34,860 nt of DNA from Bacteroidota bacterium (lineage in GTDB: Bacteria > Bacteroidota > Bacteroidia > Bacteroidales > GCA-2748055): the NCBI GenBank assembly GCA_024244665.1, contig JAAEOI010000323.1:1-34860 (forward strand), in the 5' to 3' direction. The notes below the pieces were generated by a model, which was not told the origin of the DNA, did no database searches, and saw only the letters and a list, made by a program, of their open reading frames with translations. Below, piece after piece: positions 1-8,734 of the stretch. Position 1 is the first letter of the stretch. Each line of letters begins with the position of its first letter. Position numbers and translations under genes: made by a program.

Positions 1-33
1 AATCTCGAAAAAATTCCTGCTTATTTAGATTGA

Positions 34-422
34 TTATGGATTTGTGTTCCCGATGTGTATATAAAATTCAGATATAGGACAGGCCATACAAATCTTTTCA
101 AAGAAATTAACTCTACCAATGGTGAGATGAGTTATCAGAATAGCTGGATAAACTACCACTCAGATTTCCTAACTGGGACTACCTGGAAATAAAAAGGTAT
201 AACGAACCCTTGCTTTTCAATAGGCTTATCAATGAGTTTAGAAAGAATTTAGAAAATTCCGAGAAGCCAATCATCATTATTGATCCATATCCGGGTGAGA
301 TTTTGGTTGATCTTGCATGGAAGCTTCAAGCCAGGATAATTAGACACCGAATTAGATTTCTTCTTGCCTTCCCCGGTTTTATCAAACACTATCCGGCTGA
401 AATCAGTATTTTAAGGACATAG
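34..422 (+). other. Two unrecognised open-frame remnants at the window edge
   Basis: Two overlapping open frames are visible. One is open from 34 to a TAA at 190-192 and ends in the residues HSDFLTGTTWK. The other is open from 144 to 422 in another frame and contains WDYLEIKRYNEPLL followed by KPIIIIDPYPGEI. The only start in the second frame is a TTG at 210. The composition looks coding rather than random, but neither frame has a convincing start and I recognise no family. They may be pieces of one or two decayed genes, or a frameshifted C-terminus of a gene beginning outside the window. From 423 to 579 I see nothing besides the leader of the next gene. Confidence 0.25.
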
Positions 423-579
423 TATAAGCGTGTATGCAATATTGTACACATGTAGTTAAGCGCCTATAGATAAAAAACAGGCATTCACAGATAAAAAGAC
501 TTGGATAGAAGATTCGTTTTGATTGAGAGAGAAATTCAGGGGACTTTTGATTCATGAATAATTACGAAAAACTATAATC

Positions 580-1605
580 ATGAGTAAAAGAGCAGTTCTG
601 ACACACATTTTAATTTGGATCGTTTGGTTCGTACTGGTATTTCTCGGCTGGCGTTTTAATGGCCAATTTCAGGATATCCCTTATATGATCTCAAGTACTG
701 TCATCATGGCATTTTGGTGGACTTCAAGTTTTTACTTTTTTTATCTATACCTGGTACCACGATATCTTGAGAAAAAGAGGATTCTGGTATTTATTGTGTT
801 TGCATTGCTTTTTGTTGTAGGGGTTATGCCATTGCTGGTACAGTTATTATTTAAGATTCACATTAGAGTATTTGGAGAGCAAGTGACTTCAATTAATCCA
901 GCTCCAACTTCTGCTTTATGGGGGATGAGTATTATGGTAACAGCATTTTGGAGCGGTTTGGGTATGTTTTTCAGATTTGGAAGTGCCTGGTTCAGAAACA
1001 TACGGTTAAAAAAGGATCTGGAGAACAAAAATCTTCTCAGTGAATTAAAGACACTAAAATCCAAACTTAATCCGCACCTCCTGTTTAATACATTGAATAA
1101 TATTGACACTTTAATTCGGACAAATCCGGAACAAGCTTCTGATGCTTTGTCAAAACTTTCAGATCTCCTGCGGTATGTTATTTATGACACAGAGACTGAA
1201 GAAGTATCGATTCAGGAGGAGATTGACAACATTCAAAAATATATTGAGCTGGAAAAAATCAGACTCATACATCCTGATAACGTAGAATTTACAGCTGATG
1301 TAAAAAATGAGATAGAGATTCCCCCAATGATTTTTCTCCCATTTGTCGAAAATGGATTTAAACACAGTAATTTAAATAACCCTGAACATAAATTGGAAAT
1401 CTCCATATCTGAAAATGCCAATGGTATTATATTTCATTGCATAAATCAGATACATGACAGAAAACAAAACAATAAATACTCCGGGATAGGATTGGAGCTT
1501 GCGAAAAAAAGATTGGATCTGCTCTTCCCCGATTCTCATCAATTGAAGATTGGTCAGGTTGACAATAAGTTTCATGTTGAACTAAAGTTGGAGCTATCGA
1601 AATGA
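580..1605 (+). CDS. LytS/YehU-type sensor histidine kinase
   Basis: A membrane sensor kinase of 341 residues from the LytS/YpdA-like class (His_kinase domain, PF06580 type). Four hydrophobic segments lie near residues 8-26, 37-60, 69-92 and 112-131, with no recognisable periplasmic sensor domain. A short coiled region (about 143-163) leads to the phosphoacceptor box LNPHLLFNTLN, with His166. An ATP-binding region follows, with PFVENGFKHS (254-263) as N-box and SGIGLELAKKRL (301-312) as the glycine-rich box. The usual family motif is NPHFLFN, so Leu replaces Phe here. The stop codon overlaps the start of the response regulator as ATGA at 1602-1605, so the pair is translationally coupled. The sensed signal cannot be read from the sequence. 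Length and domain order are normal for the family. Confidence 0.93.
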   Translation: MSKRAVLTHILIWIVWFVLVFLGWRFNGQFQDIPYMISSTVIMAFWWTSSFYFFYLYLVPRYLEKKRILVFIVFALLFVVGVMPLLVQLLFKIHIRVFGEQVTSINPAPTSALWGMSIMVTAFWSGLGMFFRFGSAWFRNIRLKKDLENKNLLSELKTLKSKLNPHLLFNTLNNIDTLIRTNPEQASDALSKLSDLLRYVIYDTETEEVSIQEEIDNIQKYIELEKIRLIHPDNVEFTADVKNEIEIPPMIFLPFVENGFKHSNLNNPEHKLEISISENANGIIFHCINQIHDRKQNNKYSGIGLELAKKRLDLLFPDSHQLKIGQVDNKFHVELKLELSK

Positions 1606-2282
1606 TAAACTGCATTATTATTGAAGATGAGCCTCTGGCAATTAAGAAGCTGGTGAGTTTCATTGATAAGGTGCCTTCTCTTAAGCTGTTGGAGACATTT
1701 AACTCAGCGGTTCCGGCATTTGACTTTCTAAATGTGAATACGGTGGATCTGATATTCCTGGACATTGAAATGAAAGAACTAACTGGAATCGAACTGCTTG
1801 AGTCAGCAAATATCGGCTCAAAGGTGATTATTACCACCGCTTATGATAAATATGCGATCAAGGGATTTGATCTGCAGGTAAGTGACTATTTATTAAAACC
1901 CATCACTTTCAATCGATTTGTAAAGGCCATAGATAAAATCTCGGTTGAATTAAAAAAGAGTGTCGTAGACAGACATAAAAAAATCTTTGTGAAAACTGAA
2001 TACAGACTGGAGGGGGTTGATACTGCTGAAATCCTGTATATTGAAGGTATGGGAGATTATCGGAGGATTGTAACTCATCATAAGAAGATTATGACATTAC
2101 AGACTTTCAATGATATAACAGAATTGTTACCAAATGGGAAATTCTATCGAGTACACAATTCATACATTGTATCTCTTGATAAGATTGAAAAAATCGAACG
2201 AAACCGCATTTCGATAAAAGACAAGGTGATTCCGATTAGTGAATCTTTTGGAAAGGATTTTTATAAAAAAATAGGCAAGTAA
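1602..2282 (+). CDS. LytTR-family response regulator
   Basis: A 226-residue DNA-binding response regulator and partner of the kinase that overlaps it by four bases. The receiver domain (about 1-115) has the acidic pair at Glu8/Asp9, the phosphoacceptor Asp54 in IFLDIEM, Thr79 in IITTAYD and the conserved lysine in LLKP (Lys99). The C-terminal half (about 125-226) is a LytTR domain, seen in the stretches FVKTEYRLEGVDTAEILYIEG and FYRVHNSYIVSLDKIEKIER. LytTR proteins bind direct repeats upstream of target promoters. No such repeat was identified here, and the nearest gene downstream is on the other strand, so the target is probably elsewhere. Confidence 0.94.
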   Translation: MINCIIIEDEPLAIKKLVSFIDKVPSLKLLETFNSAVPAFDFLNVNTVDLIFLDIEMKELTGIELLESANIGSKVIITTAYDKYAIKGFDLQVSDYLLKPITFNRFVKAIDKISVELKKSVVDRHKKIFVKTEYRLEGVDTAEILYIEGMGDYRRIVTHHKKIMTLQTFNDITELLPNGKFYRVHNSYIVSLDKIEKIERNRISIKDKVIPISESFGKDFYKKIGK

Positions 2283-2599
2283 TAGAGCCGGCGTACAATA
2301 TGTTGTATCAACCATTTGTATTGGCCCATCTTTTGCAAAATAATAACAATATGCGCCAATAAACGACAGATACACAAATCGTTAAAAGAAGGCAACCAAA
2401 TTGAATCCAGATATGTATAAGATGAGTTTCTCCTAATGAACATATAGCTGAAGGATATCCCGGAGGTGAATTCGAGATATTTAATCAAAGCAAACTTGAA
2501 AAAATAAAAAGCCTGAAACATGACGAAGGAAAACAATCCTATCAGGGAAAAAATTCTGAAAGGAATGGAGCTTACTCATAAATACATGGTTCAACCCAC
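2283..2599. other. 317-base gap with an orphan 51-codon open frame
   Basis: This gap separates the convergent LytTR regulator and glycosyltransferase genes. It holds no complete gene. One plus-strand frame is open from 2426 to a TAA at 2579-2581 and reads as a plausible C-terminus (EGYPGGEFEIFN, then LEKIKSLKHDEGKQ), but it has no start codon and matches no family I know. It may be the tail of a deleted gene. No clear terminator hairpin is visible. Confidence 0.3.
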
Positions 2600-3712
2600 T
2601 CAGGAATATGAAGGTACTCTCCTGCCAATAATGAATATGCCTCTGCGACCCTCTTTTCGGTGAGTCAGAAAGACCGGGATATATGAAAGAAATGTTGCCA
2701 GGATCACAGCAAGAAAAATGAGTAAGTGGCTCTCAATTAATTGAAACCCTAAACCAAAGGCGATAAACATAACATTTGTAAATAGAATTATCAATGTGGC
2801 CTTTAGATGTGAACCTGTCAGATCTACCAGGCGGTGGTGAATATGATTGCGGTCTGGCTTAAATGGTGAAGACCCTTTTACCACCCTGACAATAAACACG
2901 CGAAGTGTATCAAATATAGGTACGATCAACACACAAATTGCTACTGCAGAGCTTGATGAAATGTTCGCAATTCCGGTTGCAGTACTCTCAAATTCTAAGA
3001 ATTTAATTAAAAATATGGAAATGAGGAGTCCAATTAGCATAGATCCGGTATCGCCAAGAAAAATTTTATTTCGCTTTCCAAAAACGTTAAACACAAAGAA
3101 TATCATCAAACTGCCAATCAAACTGGCGCTAAAAATTGCATAGTTCAGATGTCCCGATAATGCAAACCAAATACCAAAAAACAAGGCACTGAGGATACCG
3201 ATTCCCGCAGCGAGACCATCTATTCCGTCAATCAAATTGAAACTATTAATTAGAAGCAAAATCAGAAATATGGTTACCAACACACTCATGATGTAATTCA
3301 TTTCGCCAATTCCAAACAGCCCATGCAGATTGGCAATCCTGATATCCCCAAGTCCAACAATAATAAATATGGCCATCAACTGACCTGCCAATTTTTTGCT
3401 TGGCGACAAACTGATGAGATCATCTTTGAGCCCTAAGAAGAAGATAATCATCATTCCTGCAATCATATATATACTTCCAAATAAAATGGCAGAAAAAATA
3501 ACACTGGCAAAAACAGCCACTCCTCCCAGGCTTGGAGTTGGGGTATGGTGAGATGCTCGTTCATTTGGATTATCAAACAGTCCCTTTTCCTGGGAAACCC
3601 TGACAATGATCGGAATTCCAAAATATGTAATTCCGAATGCTGTTATAACGCTTAGCGCCATTAGTAACCATCCTGATAAAAAAAGGTCAAATAACCCAGT
3701 TGTAAAATGCAT
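2600..3712 (-). CDS. WecA/MraY-family undecaprenyl-phosphate sugar-1-phosphate transferase
   Basis: A polytopic membrane enzyme of 370 residues from glycosyltransferase family 4 (PF00953). Such enzymes transfer a sugar-1-phosphate, often GlcNAc-1-P, from a UDP-sugar to undecaprenyl phosphate on the cytoplasmic face and so start glycan or O-antigen synthesis. Visible family motifs are the Asp pair Asp97/Asp98 in GLKDDLISLSPSKK, NSFNLIDGIDGLAAG (156-170), LGDTGSM (219-225) and the C-terminal DRNHIHHR (287-294), which is typical of the WecA rather than the MraY branch. About ten hydrophobic segments are present. The start at 3712 leads directly into the first membrane helix. No other polysaccharide genes are adjacent, so the pathway role is inferred from family alone. 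Confidence 0.92.
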   Translation of the reverse strand: MHFTTGLFDLFLSGWLLMALSVITAFGITYFGIPIIVRVSQEKGLFDNPNERASHHTPTPSLGGVAVFASVIFSAILFGSIYMIAGMMIIFFLGLKDDLISLSPSKKLAGQLMAIFIIVGLGDIRIANLHGLFGIGEMNYIMSVLVTIFLILLLINSFNLIDGIDGLAAGIGILSALFFGIWFALSGHLNYAIFSASLIGSLMIFFVFNVFGKRNKIFLGDTGSMLIGLLISIFLIKFLEFESTATGIANISSSSAVAICVLIVPIFDTLRVFIVRVVKGSSPFKPDRNHIHHRLVDLTGSHLKATLIILFTNVMFIAFGLGFQLIESHLLIFLAVILATFLSYIPVFLTHRKEGRRGIFIIGRRVPSYS

Positions 3713-4063
3713 AATCTCTTGTTAAATATGAATCCATGGCATTAGCAATAATTCTATACGTCATAAATACAAGGAAAGTTACGAGGCTATAGGAATTTTT
3801 CACCTGATAATAGTGCGGGAAACCCTGTAAATTTTCAGGTATAACTATAAAAGATTGAAAAAAATAAGACAATCCCCTGCGTGATACTCTGCAAATACCA
3901 ACCGACGATGATTGGCTTGTCTAGGAAACCTTCCCTGGTGGAGCTGATATCGCTGAGGGGGATTTCTCCTTATGGAGATTCATGCTGTATACAACATTTC
4001 CAACATAGGATATAATTTTATTTCGTGTTTTTTAGTTTTTGTTGTAGCAAAGGAGGTGCCCTG
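3713..4063. other. Intergenic region between divergent genes
   Basis: About 350 bases hold the leader of the glycosyltransferase (minus) and of the GH9 pseudogene (plus). An AGGAGGTG purine box at 4051-4058 lies just before the ATG at 4064 and resembles a Shine-Dalgarno site, which is uncommon in this phylum. A short hairpin (CTCC-ttat-GGAG) lies near 3967-3978. A short frame ending near 4006 reads GGADIAEGDFSLWRF and could be a gene scrap. I recognise nothing else. Confidence 0.3.
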
Positions 4064-5694
4064 ATGATTAGGATTTTTCGAATAATAGGCATAATACTGC
4101 TTTGTGGTTATTGAGATCAGGATCAATTTGGCCGGATATCCTCCCAACATGCCTAAAAAAGCACTAATACTTAGTAAAAAAGCATTGGTTAAGCCAGTAA
4201 TGCTATTGAAAAACGTAACAGGAGAGCTAATAAAAGAGTACCCTGGAATCCCAATTGAGAAGGTCTGGTATCCATTTTCCCAATATTATACCATCGACTT
4301 TTCCGATTTCCGTGAACAAGGAAGTTATTACTTTGAACTACAGGGCGAAGGTGTTCTAAGCCGGACTTTCCAAATTGACTCCTACCCAAATTGGCAGGAA
4401 GATGTGGTTGGTTTTATACGAACGCAACGCTGTGGGTTTAATCCCTTTGTCAAAGAGTTCTGCCACCAAAAAGATGGCTTGAGTTTTTTTGGAATACGCC
4501 CTGATTCCACCAGAATTGACGCTACCGGTGGGTGGCACGATGCAGGCGATCAGCTGAAATATCTCATCACCGGCAGCAATACAACAGCAAGATTGCTTAT
4601 GGCCTATCAGATGAGACCAGGAACTTTTAAGGACGAGTTCAATACAGCGGGACTGCCAGGTGCCAACCATTTGCCCGATATTCTGGATGAAGCCAAATGG
4701 GGGCTGGAATGGATATTAAAACTTCACCCGGGCCCCAATGAATTGTATCACCAGGTAGGGGACGACAGGGACCACCGTGGTTTCAAATTACCACATGAAG
4801 ATAACGCCGATTACGGCTGGGGCACCAACAGTTTTCGACCTGTTTATTTTGCAACCGGCAAACCTCAAGGCCTTTCGAAATACAATAGCCAGGCCACAGG
4901 CATTGCTAATCTGGCCGGGCGTTCGGCGGCTACCCTGGCGTTGGGTTATGACATATTCAGCGAGATGAATGGATATGAGGCCTTTGCTGATACTTGTTTG
5001 CGAGCTGCAAAGGAACTGTATGAACTGGGGCAGCAGCAGGAAGGTTATCAGCAAGGCAATAGTTACGGAGCACCTTACCGTTATGAAGAAAATACCTGGG
5101 CGGATGATATGGAGTGGGCAGCCGCACATTTATACAAGCTTACAAGGGAGGAAATTTTCCTGAAAGATGCCCGTAGATATGCAGAAATCATTGGAAACTG
5201 GTCATGGATGGAACGTGATACTGCCGGTCACTACGAGATGTATCCCTTTGTCAACATGGGTCATTATACACTCTGGCAGGTTGGTTCGGCCACCGACAAA
5301 CAACAAATGATTGAGTATTACGAACACAACCTGGACAGAATTCAGAAAAGAGCTGATGAAAATCCCTATGAAGTGGGTCACCTGTTTATCTGGTGCTCAA
5401 ATAATCTTGCAGCGGCAGTGGCAACTCAAGCCATGCTATTTGAAGCAATGACAGGCTCTCAAAAATACCGTTCCCTGATGCAAAACCACCTCAATTGGTT
5501 GTTTGGCCTAAAGCCCAAAGAGTGGAAGATCTGCAAGGGGCTTTCATCAGGTCTGACACCCTTGAAAAAAACATCTACCTCTGTTTTACAGGGCACGACC
5601 TTGCCGAAGGCTTTGAGCATGTACTTCAGGTGTTGAAAAACTAAATGGAATGAATGGTTTTCACCTGCTCCTGCACCCGGGAACCAGTGATTGA
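4064..5694 (+). pseudogene. Broken GH9 endoglucanase-polysaccharide deacetylase fusion
   Basis: Remains of a secreted cellulase-type protein spread over three frames. The ATG at 4064 opens a hydrophobic signal-like segment (MIRIFRIIGIILLCGY) that stops at 4114. The body is in another frame (open from a GTG at 4104 to 5636): an N-terminal Ig-like part (IRINLAGYPPNMPKK), then a GH9 catalytic domain with the GGWHDAGD motif. It breaks at NWLFGLKP near 5515, before the GH9 C-terminal signatures that carry the active-site His and the catalytic Glu. From 5522 another frame reads VEDLQGAFIRSDTLEKN and CFTGHDLAEGF, and from 5641 a third reads LNGMNGFHLLLHPGTSD. Both resemble the deacetylase domain that follows GH9 in some Bacteroidota fusions. 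Deletions and frameshifts make activity very unlikely. Confidence 0.85.
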
Positions 5695-5703
5695 ATTGAA
5701 AAA

Positions 5704-6010
5704 TTAGGAATCCCTGGTGGAAAGTCCAATATTCCGTGGGGTCGATGAGCGCTGGATGAGTGTGTCCGACGCTTGGTCTTGAATGAGATCATCATTGCGG
5801 CCATAAGAGTCTGACCAAGCTCGGGAGTATAGGCGGGTATAGCGAAGGGAAACGGCAGGAACTTGCCCTGTTCAACCTTCTCGGTTCTCTTTTGCTTCCG
5901 CGAAAGCCTTTGATCTGCCCGCCCTGCTTCCTGGCAGAAGACACTGGCAGATATGAATGCGAATAAAGTAGAGTAAAAACCTAATGCAGCGCTGATTTTT
6001 TGTTGGCAGC
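5704..6010 (-). pseudogene. N-terminal remnant of an outer-membrane beta-barrel (BamA/TamA-like) protein
   Basis: Reading the minus strand from about 6010 gives a signal peptide (KKISAALGFYSTLFAF, then ISASVFCQ). A short charged linker follows, then GKFLPFPFAIPAYTPELG and a strand ending ISFKTK. The frame then breaks near 5770. One frame over, the sequence continues DTLIQRSSTPRNIGLSTRDS to a TAA at 5706-5704. The mix of 'P.YTPE', 'SFKT' and 'D.LIQRSS' resembles the first strands of a family of Bacteroidota outer-membrane barrel proteins. That assignment is from memory of the family and was not searched. No ATG is left at the expected start, there is one frameshift, and the several hundred residues of the barrel are gone. 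A longer open frame through it (to 6191) overlaps the next gene and is not a real protein. Confidence 0.6.
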
Positions 6011-6060
6011 CACATAAACCATTGAGATTTTTTCTACCACAAACAATCAAAACTTCAGCT

Positions 6061-7338
6061 ATGAAAAACATCATTTGTTTAATGGTCTGTATCATGGGCA
6101 TTGCCCTGATTTCATGCCAGAAAGAGGATCCGGAACCTAAAAAGAAAACCGGGACACTCCACATCGATATTGGTGTGCCGATCAGTGTCAATGAAATGGT
6201 ACCCAGTTATAAAGCGGTACCCGTGATTGAAGAGTTCAACGTGAACATTTATGCGGCAGACGGTACGGTGGTATTCACTTTTGAGAATGTCACTGACCTT
6301 CCTGAAAACATTGAACTTGAGACGGGCGACTACTATGTCGAGGCATATTCGGACAACGACCTTCCGGCGGACTTTGAAAACCCCTACTACTACGGCTTGT
6401 CGGGCCAGTTTACAATCAGCAGCAACACGCAGCAGGATGTACAGGTCAATTGCGAGCTGGCCAACACCATGGTAACCGTGGTATACTCCGATAACATAAT
6501 CAACGATTTCACAGGGTATACAACAACCGTCTCCTCATCATTGGGCTCTCTGGTATTCACAAGCGTGGAAACCAGAACAGGCTACTTTCAAACATCGCCC
6601 CTGGATATCCTGGTCGAACTTAGCTACCAGAAACCGGATGGGACATTAAGTAATAAATCACTTTCAGGTAGTATCCCCGAACCACTTGCAAACAGGCATT
6701 ATGAAATAATGGTGGATGCCACGATAGATGCAGGCATGGCAACTTTCCAGATATTAATGGATGAAAGTGCAGTTGCCATGGAGGTCATTGATATCTCGGA
6801 TAATTCTCCAATCCCGCAGACAGGAGCTGTTGCATATGGAGAGCTCCTGATCACCGAGATCATGGCTAATCCTTCAGCTCTCTCTGATACAGAAGGAGAA
6901 TGGTTTGAAATCTACAACAACTCCGACCATAACATCAGCCTGCAAAACCTTATACTGGAACGTGATGATATCAATAATCATACCATCGCGGACCCTGTTG
7001 AGCTGGCTTCAGGAGAATATTTAGTATTATCCCGAACCGATCTGGCGACAGATGCTGCCAACGAATATGTATATGGCACAGCTATCACCCTGTCCAATAC
7101 CGGGGCAGTTCTGGCCATATACAATGAAGGCACTGAAACCGATCCGGGAGCCCTGATCTTCTCCCTCAATTATGGTGAGGCCAGCTTTCCGGATGGTACA
7201 GGCGCCTCCATCTGCCTGAATCCCAATCTGACCAATGCCACAGATGCCCTGCTCGGAGCCTCCTGGTGCATATCCACCTCCTTGTATAGCACGGGTGACT
7301 CCGGGACTCCCGGCACAGGTAATGATCTTTGCCAGTAG
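6061..7338 (+). CDS. Lipoprotein with DUF4493-like and lamin-tail domains
   Basis: A predicted surface or periplasmic lipoprotein of 425 residues. The start at 6061 is preferred over an upstream in-frame ATG (6022) because it opens directly into a lipoprotein signal with the lipobox LISC (Cys19). Residues about 30-245 resemble DUF4493-type Bacteroidota lipoproteins: GTLHIDIGVP, a fimbria-like beta-rich pattern and the motif ETGDYYVEAYSDNDLPADFENPYYYG broken over several strands. Residues about 258-400 form a lamin-tail domain (LTD), marked by LLITEIMANPSA, GEWFEIYNNSD and SGEYLVLSR. LTDs occur in secreted nucleases and adhesin-like proteins, and no catalytic domain is seen here. A strong terminator follows at 7369. 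Function is unknown, perhaps surface adhesion. Confidence 0.85.
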   Translation: MKNIICLMVCIMGIALISCQKEDPEPKKKTGTLHIDIGVPISVNEMVPSYKAVPVIEEFNVNIYAADGTVVFTFENVTDLPENIELETGDYYVEAYSDNDLPADFENPYYYGLSGQFTISSNTQQDVQVNCELANTMVTVVYSDNIINDFTGYTTTVSSSLGSLVFTSVETRTGYFQTSPLDILVELSYQKPDGTLSNKSLSGSIPEPLANRHYEIMVDATIDAGMATFQILMDESAVAMEVIDISDNSPIPQTGAVAYGELLITEIMANPSALSDTEGEWFEIYNNSDHNISLQNLILERDDINNHTIADPVELASGEYLVLSRTDLATDAANEYVYGTAITLSNTGAVLAIYNEGTETDPGALIFSLNYGEASFPDGTGASICLNPNLTNATDALLGASWCISTSLYSTGDSGTPGTGNDLCQ

Positions 7339-7368
7339 GGTTCGCACAGGTGCCTGTGCTATAGATTA

Positions 7369-7395
7369 GGAGAGTTGTATGACTCTCCTTCTTTG
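7369..7395 (+). terminator. Rho-independent terminator after the lamin-tail lipoprotein gene
   Basis: A perfect seven-base stem GGAGAGT / ACTCTCC encloses a six-base loop and is followed by the T-rich run TTCTTTGTTT. It lies 30 bases after the stop codon at 7338 and fits termination of the lipoprotein transcript. Confidence 0.8.
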
Positions 7396-7499
7396 TTTAT
7401 TTCCAGCGTGAAGGAGATGTGATCAAAGTGAAGGCATTCACTTTCACAATGCATACCGTCGTAGTACTTTGATATAAAAAAGTATACTTTTGCGGTGAA

Positions 7500-7856
7500 A
7501 TAAAGATAGAGGGCAAAGTTATCGGGGTTGGTTTTCAGAAAACAGGCACCTCATCTCTCAGGGAGGCATTGAAAATATTAGGTTTCAGGGTTAAGGACAC
7601 AAGCACCACGCCTCCGATCCCGATTCTGAAAGGTGACTATGAAAAGGTCCTCAGGATGATAGGGGATTATGATGCCCTTGAGGATACCCCGTGGTATATG
7701 ATATACAGGGAACTGGATGAACGAATCCCCGGGTCGAAATTTATCCTGACAACCAGTGGAAGGAAAGAAAAACCAGCAATCTTACTACGGCGAAAAGAAA
7801 CAACTGAAGTTTTATCTAAAACATTTTCGTCACTACTTGAAAATCAAGTATATTGA
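7500..7856 (+). pseudogene. Start-less, truncated sulfotransferase-family gene
   Basis: The frame beginning at 7500 reads (I)KIEGKVIGVGFQKTGTSSL. That is the N-terminal PAPS-binding loop (GxxKTGTSSL) of sulfotransferase-like proteins, followed by REALKILGFRV. The codon where the start is expected is ATA instead of ATG, and no other ATG, GTG or TTG precedes the P-loop in frame. The first usable start (TTG, 7569) would delete the motif. A TACTTTTG promoter -7 element sits at 7485-7492. After SKFILTT the sequence leaves the family pattern and ends at residue 118, about half the usual length, so an internal deletion or frameshift is also likely. I read this as a dead gene. Use of ATA as a start is the alternative. 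Confidence 0.7.
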
Positions 7857-7885
7857 CACCCGAAACCTATGGCAAATTCCGGAAA

Positions 7886-8569
7886 ATGGCACTTCAGATC
7901 ATTCCTTTTCAATCGGGCCTTAACACCTGCTACATCATCCGGGGAGATAAAGGTTCGATTCTGGTTGACGGAGCATGGCCCGGCGCTGGCTCCGCATTCT
8001 CCAGGCTCCTGGTAAAAAATGAGATGATCCCGAAAGAGATCAGGTTGATCGTGCTCACCCATGGAGATTTCGATCATGTGGGTGGAGCCAAAGAGTTGAA
8101 GGAGCTCACCGGGGCCGATATTGCCATTCATGAAAATGACAGGAGAAACCTTGAAGAGGGGATATTCCACTGGCCTGAAGGTGTGACCTCCTGGGGCAAG
8201 CTCTCAAGGTCAATGTTCAGGCCTCTGATGATGAAAAAAAGTGAATTCCCTCCTGTAAAGGCCGACCTGGTTCTGGGTGACAATGACCAGTCGCTGGAGG
8301 AGTTCGGGATCAGCGGTAAGATAGTCCATACCCCCGGACACACCTTTGGATCGGTGAGCGTACTTCTCAATTCAGGCGATGCCTTTGTCGGATGCCTGGT
8401 ACACAACAAGGCTCCATTTGTTTTGAAGCCCGCTCTGCCCATCTACGCAAAGGACATTTCACTGTTGAAGGAAAGCCTGAAAAAAGTGATCAAACGTGGG
8501 GCCACTACCCTCTATCCGGGTCATGGCAAACCCATACCTGCCGAAAAAATGCTTAAATATCTTAAATGA
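7886..8569 (+). CDS. Metallo-beta-lactamase fold hydrolase
   Basis: A 227-residue MBL-fold enzyme with no signal peptide, so probably cytoplasmic. The ATG at 7886 is chosen over the upstream TTG (7853) because MALQIIPFQSGLNTCYII is the normal family N-terminus. The metal motif reads THGDFDHVGG (His59, Asp61, Asp63, His64). The usual second histidine of HxHxDH is therefore aspartate, a variant seen in part of the superfamily. Further ligands are likely His in TPGHTFGS and in LYPGHGKP near the C-terminus. The overall pattern is closest to glyoxalase II-like or general hydrolase groups, and the substrate is unknown. The next feature, a signal-peptide stub, begins six bases after the stop. Confidence 0.87.
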   Translation: MALQIIPFQSGLNTCYIIRGDKGSILVDGAWPGAGSAFSRLLVKNEMIPKEIRLIVLTHGDFDHVGGAKELKELTGADIAIHENDRRNLEEGIFHWPEGVTSWGKLSRSMFRPLMMKKSEFPPVKADLVLGDNDQSLEEFGISGKIVHTPGHTFGSVSVLLNSGDAFVGCLVHNKAPFVLKPALPIYAKDISLLKESLKKVIKRGATTLYPGHGKPIPAEKMLKYLK

Positions 8570-8575
8570 CCCAAT

Positions 8576-8683
8576 ATGAGGACCATTCTCAGTTTGATTA
8601 TATTTCCACTGTTGATTGTTTCCCTGAACAGTCACGCCCGATCCGTACCTGAAGGTACCGGGGGCCTGAAGAAGGAATCCTGA
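8576..8683 (+). pseudogene. 35-residue signal-peptide stub
   Basis: A short frame starts at an ATG and encodes MRTILSLIIFPLLIVSLNSHA followed by only 14 residues (RSVPEGTGGLKKES). The first 21 residues are a good type I signal peptide, while the mature part is too short for a domain. It lies in the gap between two intact genes on the same strand. I read it as the surviving 5' end of a deleted exported-protein gene. A genuine small secreted peptide cannot be excluded. Confidence 0.45.
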
Positions 8684-8734
8684 GTTTTAAAAGGAGGGCA
8701 ACCGTTACAATATGAGAAAAAGAGGAGTTATCCG

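Noticed and set aside
4104..5636. The GH9 frame as an intact 510-residue enzyme starting at GTG
   Set aside because: It has no signal peptide in frame and its C-terminus lacks the conserved GH9 His and Glu signatures; the pieces in neighbouring frames show it is a broken fusion gene.
5661..6191. A 176-codon open frame on the minus strand
   Set aside because: It runs antisense through the 5' end of the lipoprotein gene at 6061; only the part from about 6010 to 5770 resembles a real protein, and that continues in another frame. Treated as a pseudogene remnant instead.
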